Source of the DNA: Microglena sp. YARC
Taxonomy: Eukaryota > Chlorophyta > Chlorophyceae > Chlamydomonadales > Chlamydomonadaceae
Length of the DNA: 64,000 nucleotides
Direction: 5' to 3'
Assembly (NCBI GenBank): GCA_022414725.1
Contig: CM039466.1
Location: 18,699,375 to 18,763,374, forward strand
Part shown: positions 1-10,065 of the stretch, piece by piece
How the letters are laid out: each line of letters opens with the position of its first letter
Numbering within the stretch: the first letter of the stretch is position 1
Made by a program: the position numbers and the translations under genes
The notes under the pieces: generated by a model
What the model saw: the letters and a program-made list of their open reading frames with translations, nothing else
Databases searched by the model: none
Told to the model about the DNA's origin: nothing

Positions 1-92
1 GGCGCCTTCACGAGTCCGAATTTCGCTAAGGCAGAATTTCGATTCCCTAGACGGCACTGAGCGAGCTGGCACATCTACGCCTTGGGGGCTGA

Positions 93-115
93 GGGGGGGG
101 GGGGGGGGGGGGGGG
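93..115. repeat. poly-G tract
   Basis: An uninterrupted run of 23 G. Similar long G or C runs recur throughout the window. Runs of this length can form G-quadruplexes and are also prone to length errors in assembly. Confidence 0.9.
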
Positions 116-220
116 TGGGAGGGCGCCCCCTAGCCTTGCTGACGTCTTTTAAGGTCACGTTTAGTAGTGTAAGTAGTAAGGGATATCTTATCTTATATAC
201 CCCTCTGTGTGGTGGTTCCC

Positions 221-292
221 TGTGTGTGTGTGGGTGGGTGTGTGGTGTGTGTGTGTGTGTGGGTGTGTGTGTGGGTGGGGGGGGGGGGGGGG
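221..292. repeat. GT/G-rich microsatellite
   Basis: A (GT)n run mixed with GGGT and ending in a G run. Open frames across it are low-complexity artefacts. Confidence 0.85.
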
Positions 293-299
293 CAGAGGC

Positions 300-515
300 T
301 ATCCATGACAGGGAGCTTGTCTGCCGTGGTCAATAGGGGTACTGGTGAATGTTCGTTTGGTCGAGGGTCGGTATCTCCCACCAACCACTAAGTGCGCCTA
401 ATCTTCTGTTGGAGTGGCAACGCCATTCGAACTGAATCCTTGGTGTCGCTGGTTTGTGTCAGGAGACCCACCTCCTAGGATGAAAATCCTTTTACAACTT
501 TTAAAAAATGATTTG
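300..515 (+). mobile_element. SINE-like poly(A) family, copy 1
   Basis: This is a copy of a roughly 200-bp dispersed sequence also seen at 20975-21190 (plus), 870-973 (minus), 31716-31815 (minus) and 54126-54175 (minus). It contains GAGCTTGTCTGCCGTGGTCA near its start and ends with a CTTT(C/T)ACAACT segment followed by an A-rich stretch. The poly(A) end and the variable 5' truncation suggest retroposition. I do not see a convincing tRNA-type promoter box. Confidence 0.6.
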
Positions 516-767
516 GGTACCGTACTTCTCCCCTGCCTGGTTTGGTGTACCTTCACTTGAGACCTTGGGGGGGAACGGGTGGAAAAACATATCGTCTTCA
601 TTCATATTTCCTTTGCCAATCCCGTCCGCTCCACACATTGTGGCGTAGCGCTGTTTATGCCGATTGTAACCGCGCCATGTGATGACTTGAAGGCGCATCA
701 ATAGCACATCAGTTGCGGGTTGTTATTGATTGTCTCCACGGTGTTACTTATTGTAGTGGGTCAGCTA

Positions 768-1062
768 GTAAGTAGCACGGTAGAAACTAGGTTGGGTTCT
801 ACAGTGGGCCTGCCGGGCAGAGCCATCAGGCGGCACTAGCTTGCATGGGTCTCGTGGCCTGGCATGGTATTTTTTTTTTTAGTTGTGAAAGGATTTTCAC
901 TCCAAGAGGTGTGTTTCCCGACACAAACCAGCGACACGGAAGATTTAGTTCAAATGGTGGTGCCCCTCCTACAATGGTAGTCACCCATGCCTGGTCACGC
1001 GGCTTACGGGTGCCCTGTGTAACACGCTTGTACAATGGCTACCGTACATCCCATTGCATAAC
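768..1062. repeat. dispersed repeat, interrupted copy
   Basis: Matches 35933-36150 (AGTAGCACGGTAGAA at the start, CCTGTGTAACACGC near the end). The match is broken at 870-973 by a poly(A) SINE-like insertion, so the 36-kb copy serves as the empty site. The 36-kb copy in turn carries a 34-base G run that is absent here. Confidence 0.7.
870..973 (-). mobile_element. SINE-like poly(A) family, nested copy
   Basis: A minus-strand copy whose poly(A) tail reads as T11 at 870-880, followed by AGTTGTGAAAGGATTTTCAC. It is flanked by ATGGTA at 864-869 and 974-979. The paralogous site at 36060-36065 has ATGGTA once, directly followed by GTCAC, which supports a 6-bp target duplication and a genuine insertion. 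Confidence 0.75.
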
Positions 1063-1384
1063 ATGGGTGAATGTGCGCCAGGTATGACAAGGAACATTGA
1101 AGACGACAGGAAGGAAATGCATGATGGATATTGAATAAGTGGGGCGTTTTGTTTATCCTATACGGTACTAAGCGGAAACATGAGCGAGAAAATGTATGCT
1201 GAGTTCGTTTGAGCTGCAAGCTAACCTAAGAAGCCTGGGGCGAAAAATCGCAATAAAAGAAAAGACGACTGCAGAAATACTTAAAGAGAAGAACTGGATT
1301 GACATGCAACCGGAGATGAATGGCGGAACTACTACACTACTTGACTTATTGACTACTTCTACTGAAAATACATGCTGCCCCTCA
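1063..1384. other. no recognisable feature
   Basis: A mixed-composition stretch with a short plus-strand open frame (1196-1390) of no recognisable similarity. It ends in the left target duplication of the element that follows. Confidence 0.5.
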
Positions 1385-1481
1385 CGGTGACTATAGCTAG
1401 CCCCGGCTTACGCTATGGTGTCCATTACTTCACGTCATGTGAGTAACTGTATAACACGGATGTAACAATTTAAATTTCAAT
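1385..1481 (+). mobile_element. 97-bp LINE-tail element with 13-bp target duplication
   Basis: The sequence begins CGGTGACTATAGCTAG and ends TTTAAATTTCAAT. It is flanked by perfect copies of ATGCTGCCCCTCA at 1372-1384 and 1482-1494. It matches the last ~100 bp of the LINEs at 32554-34927 and 56853-64000, which share GGTGACTA, GGTGTCC, TTCACGTC and GTAACAATTTCAATTTC. A second short copy at 40305-40384 starts at the same base. It is therefore either a 5'-truncated LINE insertion or a discrete short element using the LINE 3' end. Confidence 0.85.
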
Positions 1482-1494
1482 ATGCTGCCCCTCA

Positions 1495-2600
1495 AGTCAG
1501 CATCAATCTTGGAGAGGGGGCATCGATTTAGAAGATAGTGAGTAGACCTGCGTTGGCTGAAAAACAATGTGACAATAATTCATACTATTCGAGGGGGGGG
1601 AGCAAAAAATATGGAAGACCCCATCCCCCCTAAGTGTTCAGACACCCTTAGGCAGACCACCACCCACTTTAAATCCATTATCTCACTCACCACTCAGTAT
1701 TATGGTGTCTCAGGCTCGTCGTAGCGGCTCAGAAGGTTAATATTTTCTGAAATTGTAAAGGCCTATCCATTGGTGTTGGTCTCATGACAATTGGGCATGT
1801 TTTGAAAAAGGTAAATGATCATCATCAATGTTACATCGCTTGGTGGGAATTGGGGGATAAGGACCCCTTGGCCCCATAGCCGCCCATCCTCAAAACTGGG
1901 GTGTCTTCCATCATTACTAATGTGTGTATGTAATAGTCCAGAGACAGCCAACTAGGCTTAAGGGACCAGCCTAACCTGGATACAAAAAATGCGTAGCATG
2001 AGCACGACAAGGAAAATACAAATCATCTCTAATGTGCCCACCCTCAAAACTGGGGGGTCGTCAATCATCACTATGTGTGTATGGTACCGTCTAAGGGTAA
2101 GAGGCTAAATAGGCTTAAGAGACCAGCCCAACCTCGATACAAAAATGCTTAGCACGACCTCGAGCACAACAAGGAAAACGAATTTTGGAAATGTATACCG
2201 GTATGCAACCCTCGATGCAACCTCGATGCATAACACTATGGCTATGGGGCTGGCTTGACTGCATGAAGGGTACTACGTAGTCCTTTGTGGCATGTGGTCT
2301 TATACGGGTCATCATTTTTTTAAGTTGTGAAAGGACATCATAGACTAATATACTCCACAACAATGCCGGTGCGTCTACTAGGGATGCCTCAGCCCGCACA
2401 TGATCTTGCTCCCCAAATGCTACTAGGAACCAGGGCGAACCCTATATTCCACCTGCCGCTCCCATAGCCAACACTCTCCGCCAATTTTCCGCGCCCAGGA
2501 CTTGTTCTGGATCGAGATATATACGAATCGCGTGTGTACAAATACGGTAGCATGACCCCACGACTCAGTTGTAATTTGCTCGCGTTCACATTTTGACTGG
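1495..2600. repeat. intergenic DNA with a ~150-bp tandem duplication
   Basis: Between about 1888 and 2190 a ~150-bp segment occurs twice in diverged form (each begins CCCATCCTCAAAACTGGGG or close to it, then a GTGTGTATG block and GGCTTAAG(G/A)GACCAGCC). The block resembles a worn copy of the CATA-tailed family at 31127 and 32373. The rest shows no gene. A fragment at 2316-2335 matches the 3' end of the poly(A) SINE-like family. Confidence 0.55.
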
Positions 2601-2604
2601 TATT

Positions 2605-2668
2605 TATTTTTTACTGCCGAAGACGGCGAGCAGCCAGATTGCTAGCCGAAGCTATGTTAAACGATTCA
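2605..2668. repeat. AAGACGGCGAGCAGCC dispersed repeat, copy 1
   Basis: A roughly 60-bp motif, TTTTACTGCC then AAGACGGCGAGCAGCC then GCTATGTAACCAAG or variants. It recurs at 9498-9555, 12790-12858, 14725-14770, 18957-19020 and 36426-36498. Flanks differ between copies. No terminal repeats were found and its nature is unknown. Confidence 0.7.
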
Positions 2669-2754
2669 GTTCATGTGTGGTATAAAATAAATGTCGCAGG
2701 CAGGTCAATGTTGACAGCTACAACAAGGCAACAGCAAGCAGTATTGAGCTACAA

Positions 2755-2850
2755 AATGGTGTTTGCCCGATGCGAAAGCAAACGGGCCTGGCCCTCTCAA
2801 ACTCAAACCTCGTAATAAGGCGTACTATTTGTTTATTAATTTGAGCTACA
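2755..2850 (+). mobile_element. TATT-tailed dispersed repeat, copy 1
   Basis: A roughly 60-bp unit, AAGCAAACGGGCTGGCCCCC then CAACCTCG then TAATAAGGCGTA, running into a (TATT)n-like tail. Other copies: 19848-19912, 20752-20818, 27407-27470 (plus) and 31642-31695, 35796-35850, 36178-36245 (minus). A constant 3' end with a simple tail suggests the 3' end of a retroposon. Confidence 0.6.
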
Positions 2851-2883
2851 AAATGTAAAGTGACACACAATCCTGCTAGGTGA

Positions 2884-4005
2884 GTGTGGAGGTGACATGG
2901 GGACAATGCACAAGGGCGGCAAGCTTTCAGCTTGTTTGGTATCCTTAGAGCATCGAGATGGACTGGTTTCGCTGACCCAAACTCGCCAATTACATGTGTT
3001 AGTTACCATTCCTCTCAGAAAGGGTGCGTTTCTGGTGCTTGCAGGCAAGGGGGCGACAATAAGCTGAGAGCTGTGTTTGATGAAGGGCATGTAACAATCC
3101 AACCCAATCCTAAAAGAGTGTGGAGGTGACATGGGGTCGACACAGGCGGTACGCGCTCTATTGCGTGGTATGCTGTAGGACATCTAATACACTGGTTCCC
3201 GACCCAAATCATTATTCAATATGTTCGTAACCATTCCTCTCAGAAAGGGTGCGTTTCTGGTGCTTGCAGGCAAGGGGGGGATATTAAGAGATCTGGGTTG
3301 GATGTAGGGCATGTTACAATCTAATCCAATCCTAGAAGAGTGTGGAGGTGACATGGGGTCGACACAGGCGGTACGCGCTCTATTGCGTGGTATGCTGTAG
3401 GGCATCTAATACACTGGTTCCCGACCCAAATCGTCATTCAATATGCTCGTAACCATTCCTCTCAGAAAGGGTGCGTTTTTGGTGCTTGCCGGCAAGGGGG
3501 GGATATTAAGAGATCTGGGTTGGATGTAGGGCATGTTACAATCCAATCCAATCCTAGAAGAGTGTGGAGGTGACATGGGGTCGACACAGGCGGTACGCGC
3601 TCTATTGCGTGGTATGCTGTTGGCCATCTAATACACTGGTTCCCGACCCAAATCGTCATTCAATATGTTCGTAACCATTCCTCTCAGAAAGGGTGCGTTT
3701 TTGGTGCTTGCCGGCAAGGGGGGGATATTAAGAGATCTGGGTTGGATGTAGGGCATGTTACAATCCAATCCAATCCTAGAAGAGTGTGGAGGTGACATGG
3801 GGTCGACACATGCGGTAGGCATTCAGTTGCGTAGTATGCTGTAGGGCATCTAATGCACTGGTTTCTGACCCAAACTCGCCATTCAATGTGTTAGTTACCA
3901 TTCCTCTCACAAAAGGTGCATTTATGGTGCTTGCTGGCAAGGGGGCGATATTAGAAGAGCTGGGTTGGACGTAGGGCATGGAAGGCTTGGTATAAGGGTG
4001 TCGGG
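2884..4005. repeat. 222-bp tandem repeat, about five units
   Basis: Units begin with GTGTGGAGGTGACATGGGG at about 2884, 3118, 3340, 3562 and 3784. The middle ones are spaced exactly 222 bp (3 x 74) and nearly identical; the outer ones are diverged. On the minus strand each unit has a 73-codon open frame closed by TAG, so the array is not one continuous coding region as it stands. It abuts the 3' end of the repeat-rich minus-strand gene and may be its decayed tail. Confidence 0.85.
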
Positions 4006-4366
4006 GTAGTGCGTGGAGGTAGCGCATGTTCGTGGAGCTTGCCGGCAAGGAGGGTGTGTTCATGGAGCTGGAATGCAGGAAGGGCACGTTCGTCAAGCTT
4101 GCGGGCAGGTGGTGGGTGGGTGCGGAACCAGCAAGCGAGGAGGGGGTGTTCAAAAAGCTGGCATGCAAGTGGTGCATGGTCGCCCGGCTTGCAGGCGGGT
4201 GGGGGATAGTTGTGGACCCAGCTGGCAAGCAGTGGGTGTTCACGGAGCTGGCATGCAAGTGGTGCATGGTCGCCCGGCTTGCAGGCGGGTGGGGGATAGT
4301 TGTGGACCCAGCAGGCAAGCAGTGGGTGTTCACGGAGCTCGCATGCAAGTTGTGCATGTTTGTCAA
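3776..4366 (-). CDS. decapeptide-repeat frame at the 3' end of the modular gene
   Basis: A 196-codon minus-strand frame built on 30-nt units. Each unit gives ten residues of the type (S/A)xxxTxxLPAS, such as LPASSTNT, HLHASSVNT and HPPASRAT. It overlaps the 3' end of the upstream frame (4363-6285) by only 4 nt, in a different frame, so it probably continues the same product after a one-base frame change. It ends in the first 222-bp repeat. No known domain is visible, and the region would be disordered and low-complexity. It could instead be an incidental open frame in a repeat, since the complementary frames are also long. Confidence 0.4.
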   Translation of the reverse strand: MTNMHNLHASSVNTHCLPAGSTTIPHPPASRATMHHLHASSVNTHCLPAGSTTIPHPPASRATMHHLHASFLNTPSSLAGSAPTHHLPASLTNVPFLHSSSMNTPSLPASSTNMRYLHALPRHPYTKPSMPYVQPSSSNIAPLPASTINAPFVRGMVTNTLNGEFGSETSALDALQHTTQLNAYRMCRPHVTSTLF

Positions 4367-6285
4367 GCTTGCATGCAGGTGGGGGAGCTGGTTGTGGGAT
4401 TCCGGGCAGGCTTGGTTGGCTTGTATGTGGAGCTTGTATATATCATCCCCTCCCGTGGTTCTCCAACAAACCGATTGTGTACAAAGCTGGCAGGGGTCAA
4501 CAGACGTGTCTCCATCAGACCCAAAGGCTCTGATGGAGAGTCAGCAGCTGCTGAAAAGGTGTATGGTGAGTCAGCAGCTACTGAGGTGGGAATTCCTGAG
4601 CCACCCACTATGGAGCTGACATACCCCAGGCTCTCATAGTCTGAGGAAGGTGCAACATTGCAAGCAGAGGCTGACACATTATTTGTCTGCAAACGCTCTC
4701 CACCTCCTTGGGCGAGGATAGAGCTGACCTGCTCTGGCGTAGGGGACAGGCAAGCAGAGGCTGACACATCATGTGTCTGCAGACGCTCTCCACCTCCTTG
4801 GGCGTGGATAGAGCTGACCTGCTCTGGCTCTGGCTCTGGCTTGAGCAGACCTGCTCTGGCAGAGGATAGACTTGGGCATGGATAGCAAGGATGACTAGTA
4901 GGACCCTGTTGACTGATTCTTGAGCCATGCAGCTTGGATGGGGAGCCATAGTGATTGATAAAGCTGAAGGTAGAGTCCAACTGTAAGGTAGAGTCCAGCT
5001 GCAAACATCCAGCATTTGACATGGGATGAGCAAGGTCCTTGACATCGACAAGGGGCGGGGTTGTCCCATAGATTTGCGGCTGCATGGGTGTGTTCAAAGG
5101 CTGAGGGGAAAGGGTTTCACTTCCCCTTTGGTGCAGGAAAGATGGAGGCAAACTTATTGACTTAAGGCAAGACCGCAAGCCAACTAGCAGTATTGAGTCA
5201 CCCACATCCAGGTCAGCATCCATGTTGCGCAATGTTGAGTGACCAACATCCAGGTCAGCATCCCTGTTGACATCCATCACCCAGTCCATGTTGCGCCGGT
5301 CCGTGTCAGCACCAACATCCAGGTCAGCACCAACATCCAGGTCAGCATCAACATCCAGGTCAGCAACAACATCCAAGTCAGCGCCAACAACAGTAAGGCA
5401 CTTAACATAATGGATAGCTCCCTGAGTATCATCAACACACAGGATGGGTCCACCTTCAGACTGTAGGCCTATAGGTTGGGGCTGTAGGATAGACATGTAG
5501 GGCTGTATGTTGGGCTGTAGGTTAGGCTGTAGGTTGGGCTGTAGGTTGGGCTGTAGGTTGGGCTGTAGGTTGGGCTGTAGGTTTGGTTGTAGGTTTGGCT
5601 GTAGGTTTGGCTGTAGGTTTGGCTGTAGGTTTGGCTGTAGGTTTGGCTGTAGGTTTGGCTGTAGGTTTGGCTGTAGGTTTGGCTGTAGGTTTGGCTGTAG
5701 GTTTGGCTGTATGTTTTGCTGTAGGTTTGGCTGTATGTTTGGCTGTAGGTTGGGCTGTAGGTTTGGCTGTAGGACTGTACAAGGGTTGTCTGGAGGCAAG
5801 ACTGCAGGAGGGCTTCTCCTCTCCTGCTTCTCCTCCTGCTTCCTCATCAAATCCGACAGCGAAAGAAATGGGACAATTCTGCGGTGTGCACCTCCTGCAA
5901 CTCCACAATCACCACCACAATGCTGCAAGAGATCCCGGGTCACACTGCGGGGTGCAACTGCTCCAAGTCCACAATCACCACCAACATAATGCAAGAGATC
6001 CCGGCTCACACTGCGGGGTGCAACTGCTTGAATTCCCGGATTGACAGATGTGCTGCTCATGGCCCCTTGGGTGAAGAGAAGGCCTGCCACGTCATTGGCA
6101 GATGTGCTGCTGATGGCCCCTTGGGTGGAGAGTAAGCCTGCCACGTCAATGACAGATGTGCTGTTAATGGCTCCTTGGGTGGAGAGAAAACCTGCCACGT
6201 CATTGACAGATGTGCTGCTCATGGCCTCTAAGGGCGGTCCGAGGTCAGAAGTCCACTGCGGTTGTCCGCTTCTTGAGGACCGCAA
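4363..6285 (-). CDS. repeat-rich exon part (NLQP and DLDVGAD repeats)
   Basis: A 640-codon minus-strand frame that is a mosaic of tandem repeats. In order it has four 18-residue units ([18 protein letters not shown] type, 54-nt period), two units around [10 protein letters not shown], about twenty-three NLQP tetrapeptides (12-nt period), an acidic DLDVGAD block, and two units containing [17 protein letters not shown]. All periods are multiples of three, as expected if the reading frame was selected. It overlaps the upstream frame (6228-7948) by 58 nt in another frame, so a one-base indel or an unrecognised tiny intron separates them. Likely a disordered, possibly extracellular or nuclear scaffold protein; no catalytic domain is seen. 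Confidence 0.5.
   Translation of the reverse strand: MRSSRSGQPQWTSDLGPPLEAMSSTSVNDVAGFLSTQGAINSTSVIDVAGLLSTQGAISSTSANDVAGLLFTQGAMSSTSVNPGIQAVAPRSVSRDLLHYVGGDCGLGAVAPRSVTRDLLQHCGGDCGVAGGAHRRIVPFLSLSDLMRKQEEKQERRSPPAVLPPDNPCTVLQPNLQPNLQPNIQPNLQQNIQPNLQPNLQPNLQPNLQPNLQPNLQPNLQPNLQPNLQPNLQPNLQPNLQPNLQPNLQPNLQPNLQPNIQPYMSILQPQPIGLQSEGGPILCVDDTQGAIHYVKCLTVVGADLDVVADLDVDADLDVGADLDVGADTDRRNMDWVMDVNRDADLDVGHSTLRNMDADLDVGDSILLVGLRSCLKSISLPPSFLHQRGSETLSPQPLNTPMQPQIYGTTPPLVDVKDLAHPMSNAGCLQLDSTLQLDSTFSFINHYGSPSKLHGSRISQQGPTSHPCYPCPSLSSARAGLLKPEPEPEQVSSIHAQGGGERLQTHDVSASACLSPTPEQVSSILAQGGGERLQTNNVSASACNVAPSSDYESLGYVSSIVGGSGIPTSVAADSPYTFSAAADSPSEPLGLMETRLLTPASFVHNRFVGEPREGMIYTSSTYKPTKPARNPTTSSPTCMQA
5498..5775. 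repeat. 12-bp tandem repeat, about 23 units
   Basis: The units are GGTTTGGCTGTA and GGTTGGGCTGTA. The array reads as (NLQP)n on the minus strand and stays open in every frame because the period is a multiple of three. The two unit variants are clustered, which suggests recent block expansion. Confidence 0.95.
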
Positions 6286-7948
6286 TCAGTAGCATCGCGT
6301 GCCACTTCAAAAGCCCCGTGTGAGCTATGTAAAACTGCCGAGGCACTCTCCTTCTGTGTCTGATTAGGAACCCCACTTAAGCTATCAACAATGGCTGAGC
6401 CAGTCTTTTCCTGGAACGAATCAAGCACTCCACATGAGCCCTCTGAAACCGCTGAGGCACTCTCCTCCTGGTTCTGATCAGAAATCCCACTTAAGCTATC
6501 AACAATTGCTGAGCCATTCTTCTCCTGGAATGAATCAAGCACTCCACATGAGCCCTCTGAAACTGCTGAGGCACTCTCCTCCTGGTTCTGATCAGGAATC
6601 CCACTTGTGCTATCAACATTTGCTGAGCCATTCTTCTCCTGGAATGAATCAAGCACTCCACATGAGCCCTCTGAAACTGCTGAGGCACTCTCCTCCTGGT
6701 TCTGATCAGGAATCCCACTTGTGCTATCAACATTTGCTGAGCCATTCTTCTCCTGGAATGAATCAAGCACTCCACATGAGCCCTCTGAAACTGCTGAGGC
6801 ACTCTCCTTCTGTGTCTGATCAGGAATCCCACTCAAGCTATCAACAATTTCTGAGCCATTCTTCTCCTGGAACGAATCAAGCACTCCACACGAGCCCTCT
6901 GAAACTGCTGAGTCAGTCACACCCTCAGCTTCACATGGATTGTTTCTCTCTGAACCGGAGATCTGCATGCCATTGGGCCATGTACTCGCGTCGTCAGCGG
7001 TGCCCAAGTCCTCAACGCCTGCATACCCTCGTGCGGTCCCATATCCCCCCTCCGCCTTATCCTTAGGGACGGGGTCCGCTTCTTGTGTGATTTGGACAAG
7101 CTCCGGGTTTTGAGTGACATGGAACTCAGTTTCTGACTGTTCATCCAGATTGAGTTCAGCCAGCATCTTGTTGTGGCTCTTTCCACCTTGCCTGACTTTA
7201 GTCAGCATCTGGCCTTGGCTGCACCCTCCTTGCCTGTCTGCAGGCAGCCCCACAGTTTGATCAAAATAGACTCCAGGTCCTGGCTGATTGAAGGACTGAT
7301 TTTCTGACTGGCCACCTTGCTTAAATGCAGGCAGTATCTGGCGGTGTCTCTGTCCATCTTGCCTGTCGTCAACCAGCACCAGGCTGCGCCTGTGTTCACC
7401 TTTCTTGACTTCAGTCAGCATCTGGCTGCGGCTCTGTCCACCTTGCCTGTCGTCAATCATCACCAGGCTGTGCCTCAAATGGGAGGGCAACGCCATTTGG
7501 TCCATCGGGGAGGCAACATCAGGCAAGACAGCGTCAGGCAGCACTTGTGGGATCGTTTTGGTCATATGTGGTGTGATTTTGGTAATTTGTGGTATGTTTT
7601 TCTGTGCCCAAGCTAGGTCCTGTTGCAGACCTCCTGTTCCCCCAAGGGGCTGTCCTGAGCTTGCACCAGGCAGCGGAAGGGTATCTTGTCTCTGCGTCCA
7701 CACATCAACATGTCCTGAGCTTGTATCAGATAGCGGAAGGGTATCTTGCCTCTGCGTCCACTTATCAACCTGTCCTGAGTGCGCATGAGACAGTGCACTA
7801 GCGCCCTGCTTTGGTGTCCGTCCTTGGGTCCCTCTGGAACATGAATCACAACACGATCCTATGTTGGAAGGTCCTCCCCACCCCCCCAAGCCTGGCTTGC
7901 AGCTACACAGTGTGCTGGTGCTGGAAACGCCTACTGGGAAGCTCGCGC
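6228..7948 (-). CDS. exon f of the modular gene, 38-residue repeats
   Basis: The exon is inferred to start at 7948, after ACAACCTTTCAG, a good 3' splice site. It enters in phase 1 (G|GC), matching the phase-1 donor of the exon ending at 10885. The product has short repeats around DKWTQRQDTLPL, then units around QGGQS(R/E)SQMLTEVK and VLVDDRQ, then five to six 38-residue units (114 nt) of the SAVSEGSCGVLDSFQEKNGSA type. It closes at 6228, where the adjacent frame (4363-6285) takes over. The open frame extends upstream to 8177, but that part is not repeat-coded and includes the intron-like pyrimidine tract. No catalytic domain is visible, and a low-complexity structural role is only a guess. 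Confidence 0.5.
6390..6930 (-). repeat. 114-bp coding tandem repeat
   Basis: Five or so units spaced 114 nt (for example, GCTGAGGCACTCTCC at 6451 and 6565). Substitutions between units are mostly single-base and keep the frame open. Confidence 0.9.
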
Positions 7949-8340
7949 CTGAAAGGTTGTAAGGTGTACAGAGTGTCAATGATGAGATCGCACAAATATC
8001 ACAAATATCGTATCTATCATATAGAATTACTGATATTGCTGGTAATAATGCTTGCCTGCAGTTATCTTGCTTGCTTGCTGCAATATTGCCTTTCTCTTTC
8101 TGAAGATATGTCGGAATCCCCTCCCGGATGCTGTGGAGCGGGCTTATATCGGGCCAACAATGGCCTGTCCATGACAATGTTATGTAATGAATGCAAAAGG
8201 TTGTGAGGTCTAGAGAGTATATATGCTAACGTTACATACAGGTGCAGAGTTGGGAGGTACAGGTGCAGGTGGAGTAGAAGCTGCTGCTAGTAGCCGAAAA
8301 GAAAAACAGTGTCATGAATGCCGCTTACTTTACATGCAGA
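7949..8340. other. probable intron start region without other features
   Basis: Upstream of the inferred exon f acceptor. AT-richer sequence with a GAAGCTGCTGCTAGTAGCCG motif at about 8278-8298 that also occurs near 21400. Nothing else is recognisable. Confidence 0.4.
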
Positions 8341-8890
8341 TGCTCAAAGATGTACCGCTGTAAATTAACTTCACACACTCACAAGTTGATGCTTCAGGCA
8401 CTGTTGTACTGCTGTACTGCTGTTCTGTTGTACATTAACTGCACACACTCACAAGTTGATGCTTCAGGCATTGCTGTACTGTTGTACTGCTGTTCTGATG
8501 TAAATAACTGCACACACTCACAAGTTGATGCTTCAGGCATTGCTGTACTGTTGTACTGTTGTACTGATGTAAATTAACTGCACACACTGACAAGTTGATG
8601 CTTCAGGCATTGCTGTACTTTTGTACTGTTGTACTGATGTAAATAACTGCACACACTCACAAGTTGATGCTTCAGGCATTGCTGTACTGTTGTACTGCTG
8701 TACTGATGTAAATTAACTGCACACACTCACAAGTTGATGCTTCAGTCTTTGCTGTACTGCTGTACTGCTGTACTGCTGTACCGATGTCAATTAACTGCAC
8801 ACACTCACAAGTTGATGCTTCAGTCTTTGCTGTACTGCTGTACTGCTGTGAAATAATTGAACACACTCACAACTTGATGCTTCAGGCTCT
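8340..8890. repeat. ~70-bp tandem repeat, eight units
   Basis: Units carry CACACACTCACAAGTTGATG followed by runs of CTGTACTG. Unit starts are near 8372, 8442, 8511, 8581, 8650, 8720, 8798 and 8861. Spacing is about 63-78 bp and not a multiple of three, consistent with non-coding (intron) DNA. Confidence 0.9.
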
Positions 8891-8984
8891 GGCGATGATC
8901 AATCAACCGAGGAATGCAGCGTATACGACAATTCCGCGCTCCAATCGATCAATCGATCAATCAATCAATCAATCAATCAATTGG

Positions 8985-9130
8985 TATATACTTTGATGGC
9001 CTAAGCTTGGGGTTCAGTTCATCAGATTTCCTTCTCCTGGTTTATCCCCTCCTGATATCATGGTTGGGCAAGTCCCTTAACCTATTCGGCTACCCTTGGA
9101 CAGTAACAACATACACGCATACATCTAAGA
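8985..9130 (+). mobile_element. CATA-tailed dispersed repeat, diverged copy
   Basis: Contains GGGGTTCAGTTCATCAG, a T-rich middle, TTGGGCAAGTCCCTTAACCT and CCTTGGACAGTAACA, followed by a CATA-like tail. It is a weaker match to the family at 14528, 31127, 32373, 54210 and 54485. Confidence 0.6.
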
Positions 9131-9159
9131 ACGATATTTTGAATTTACCCTTTGACAAG

Positions 9160-9365
9160 TCCTAGCCAGCGTCGCAAGCGACGCGGGAAATTGGCGGAGA
9201 GTGTTTGCTATCTGAACGACAGGTGGCAACGAAATGGAGTGGACAGAAGCCAGTTAGTTACGAGACGGTTGGCTGGGGGCTTCGTCTCGGTCGTCGGACG
9301 GACGGACGGACGGACAACAGGGTGAATCTGGGGGCTCCCGCCCTCCAGAAGGGGGGCTCCGCCAA
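9160..9365 (+). repeat. ~200-bp dispersed repeat, copy 1
   Basis: Shares a series of blocks with 35583-35790 and 54667-54850: GTCGCAAGCGACGC, GGCGGAGAGT, GGTGGCAACG, GGCTTCGTCTCGGTCGTCGG and GGGGGCTCCGCC. Includes five GGAC units at 9296-9315. No coding potential. Class unknown. Confidence 0.7.
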
Positions 9366-9500
9366 ATACACCCTTTGAATATAATTGTTTTGAATATACC
9401 CTTTCAATATAATTGTTTTGAATATACCCTTTGGATATAATTGTTTTGAATATACCCTTTGGATATAATTGTTTTGAATACACCCTTTGAATATTATTGA
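9366..9500. repeat. 28-bp tandem repeat, five units
   Basis: ATACCCTTTGAATATAATTG units followed by TTTTGAAT; AT-rich and non-coding. Confidence 0.9.
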
Positions 9501-9570
9501 TTTTACTGCCCAAGACGGCGAGCTGCCTTAAGGCTGGAGCCATGTAAGCAAGTTTAAGCTCAACTTATAT

Positions 9571-9748
9571 GTAGGGACCGGCATATCATATAATTTTGGC
9601 CAAAGGCGAGTATGATATCATATGATATCATGCAAATTGCATCATATGATATTGTATATAAATAGTAACTAGCCTAGTGAGACTGCCGGCATCGCATGAT
9701 ATCGTATGATGACATGAAATCATATGATATCATATTGCCGTTCCCTAC
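9571..9748. mobile_element. MITE-like foldback, copy 1
   Basis: Ends are inverted: GTAGGGACCGGCATATCATA on the left and a right end that reads GTAGGGAACGGCAATATGAT when reversed. The interior is rich in ATCATATGATATCAT palindromes. Related copies are at 14774-14933 and 37620-37892. It is about 178 bp with no coding capacity. The transposase family is unknown and target duplications are not clear. Confidence 0.7.
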
Positions 9749-9754
9749 TAATGT

Positions 9755-10050
9755 ATGCCTTGTGGAAGCATGGCATTTGAAACAACGCGTATCCCGTCAT
9801 GCTGAGCGTGTGATTCATCTGTGTCATCGTCCTCTTGGCTGCTTAGACTGGATGACGACAAGCCGACCCAATGGGGCCTACACCCACACCCACTGACCCT
9901 CACCCACTGACCCGCTCCCATTTTCACCAACCCACACACACGGACCCACACCAACCCACACACACGGACCCACACCAGCCCACACACACGGACCCACACC
10001 AACCCACACACACAATCGCCCACCCACACCCACTAGCATCCACCCACTTC
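9755..10050 (-). repeat. partial exon copy plus CCCACAC minisatellite
   Basis: Minus-strand positions 9870-9755 repeat the SSSSLSSQEDDDTDE-coding end of the exon at 10885-12705. Positions 9870-10050 are a CACACGGACCCACACCAACC-type minisatellite. It looks like a tandem copy of the exon end together with intron sequence. Confidence 0.6.
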
Positions 10051-10065
10051 AATTTCAACCAACAG

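Noticed and set aside
8340..8890. ~70-bp repeats resembling repeat-spacer units
   Set aside because: Whole units, including the would-be spacers, are copies of each other.
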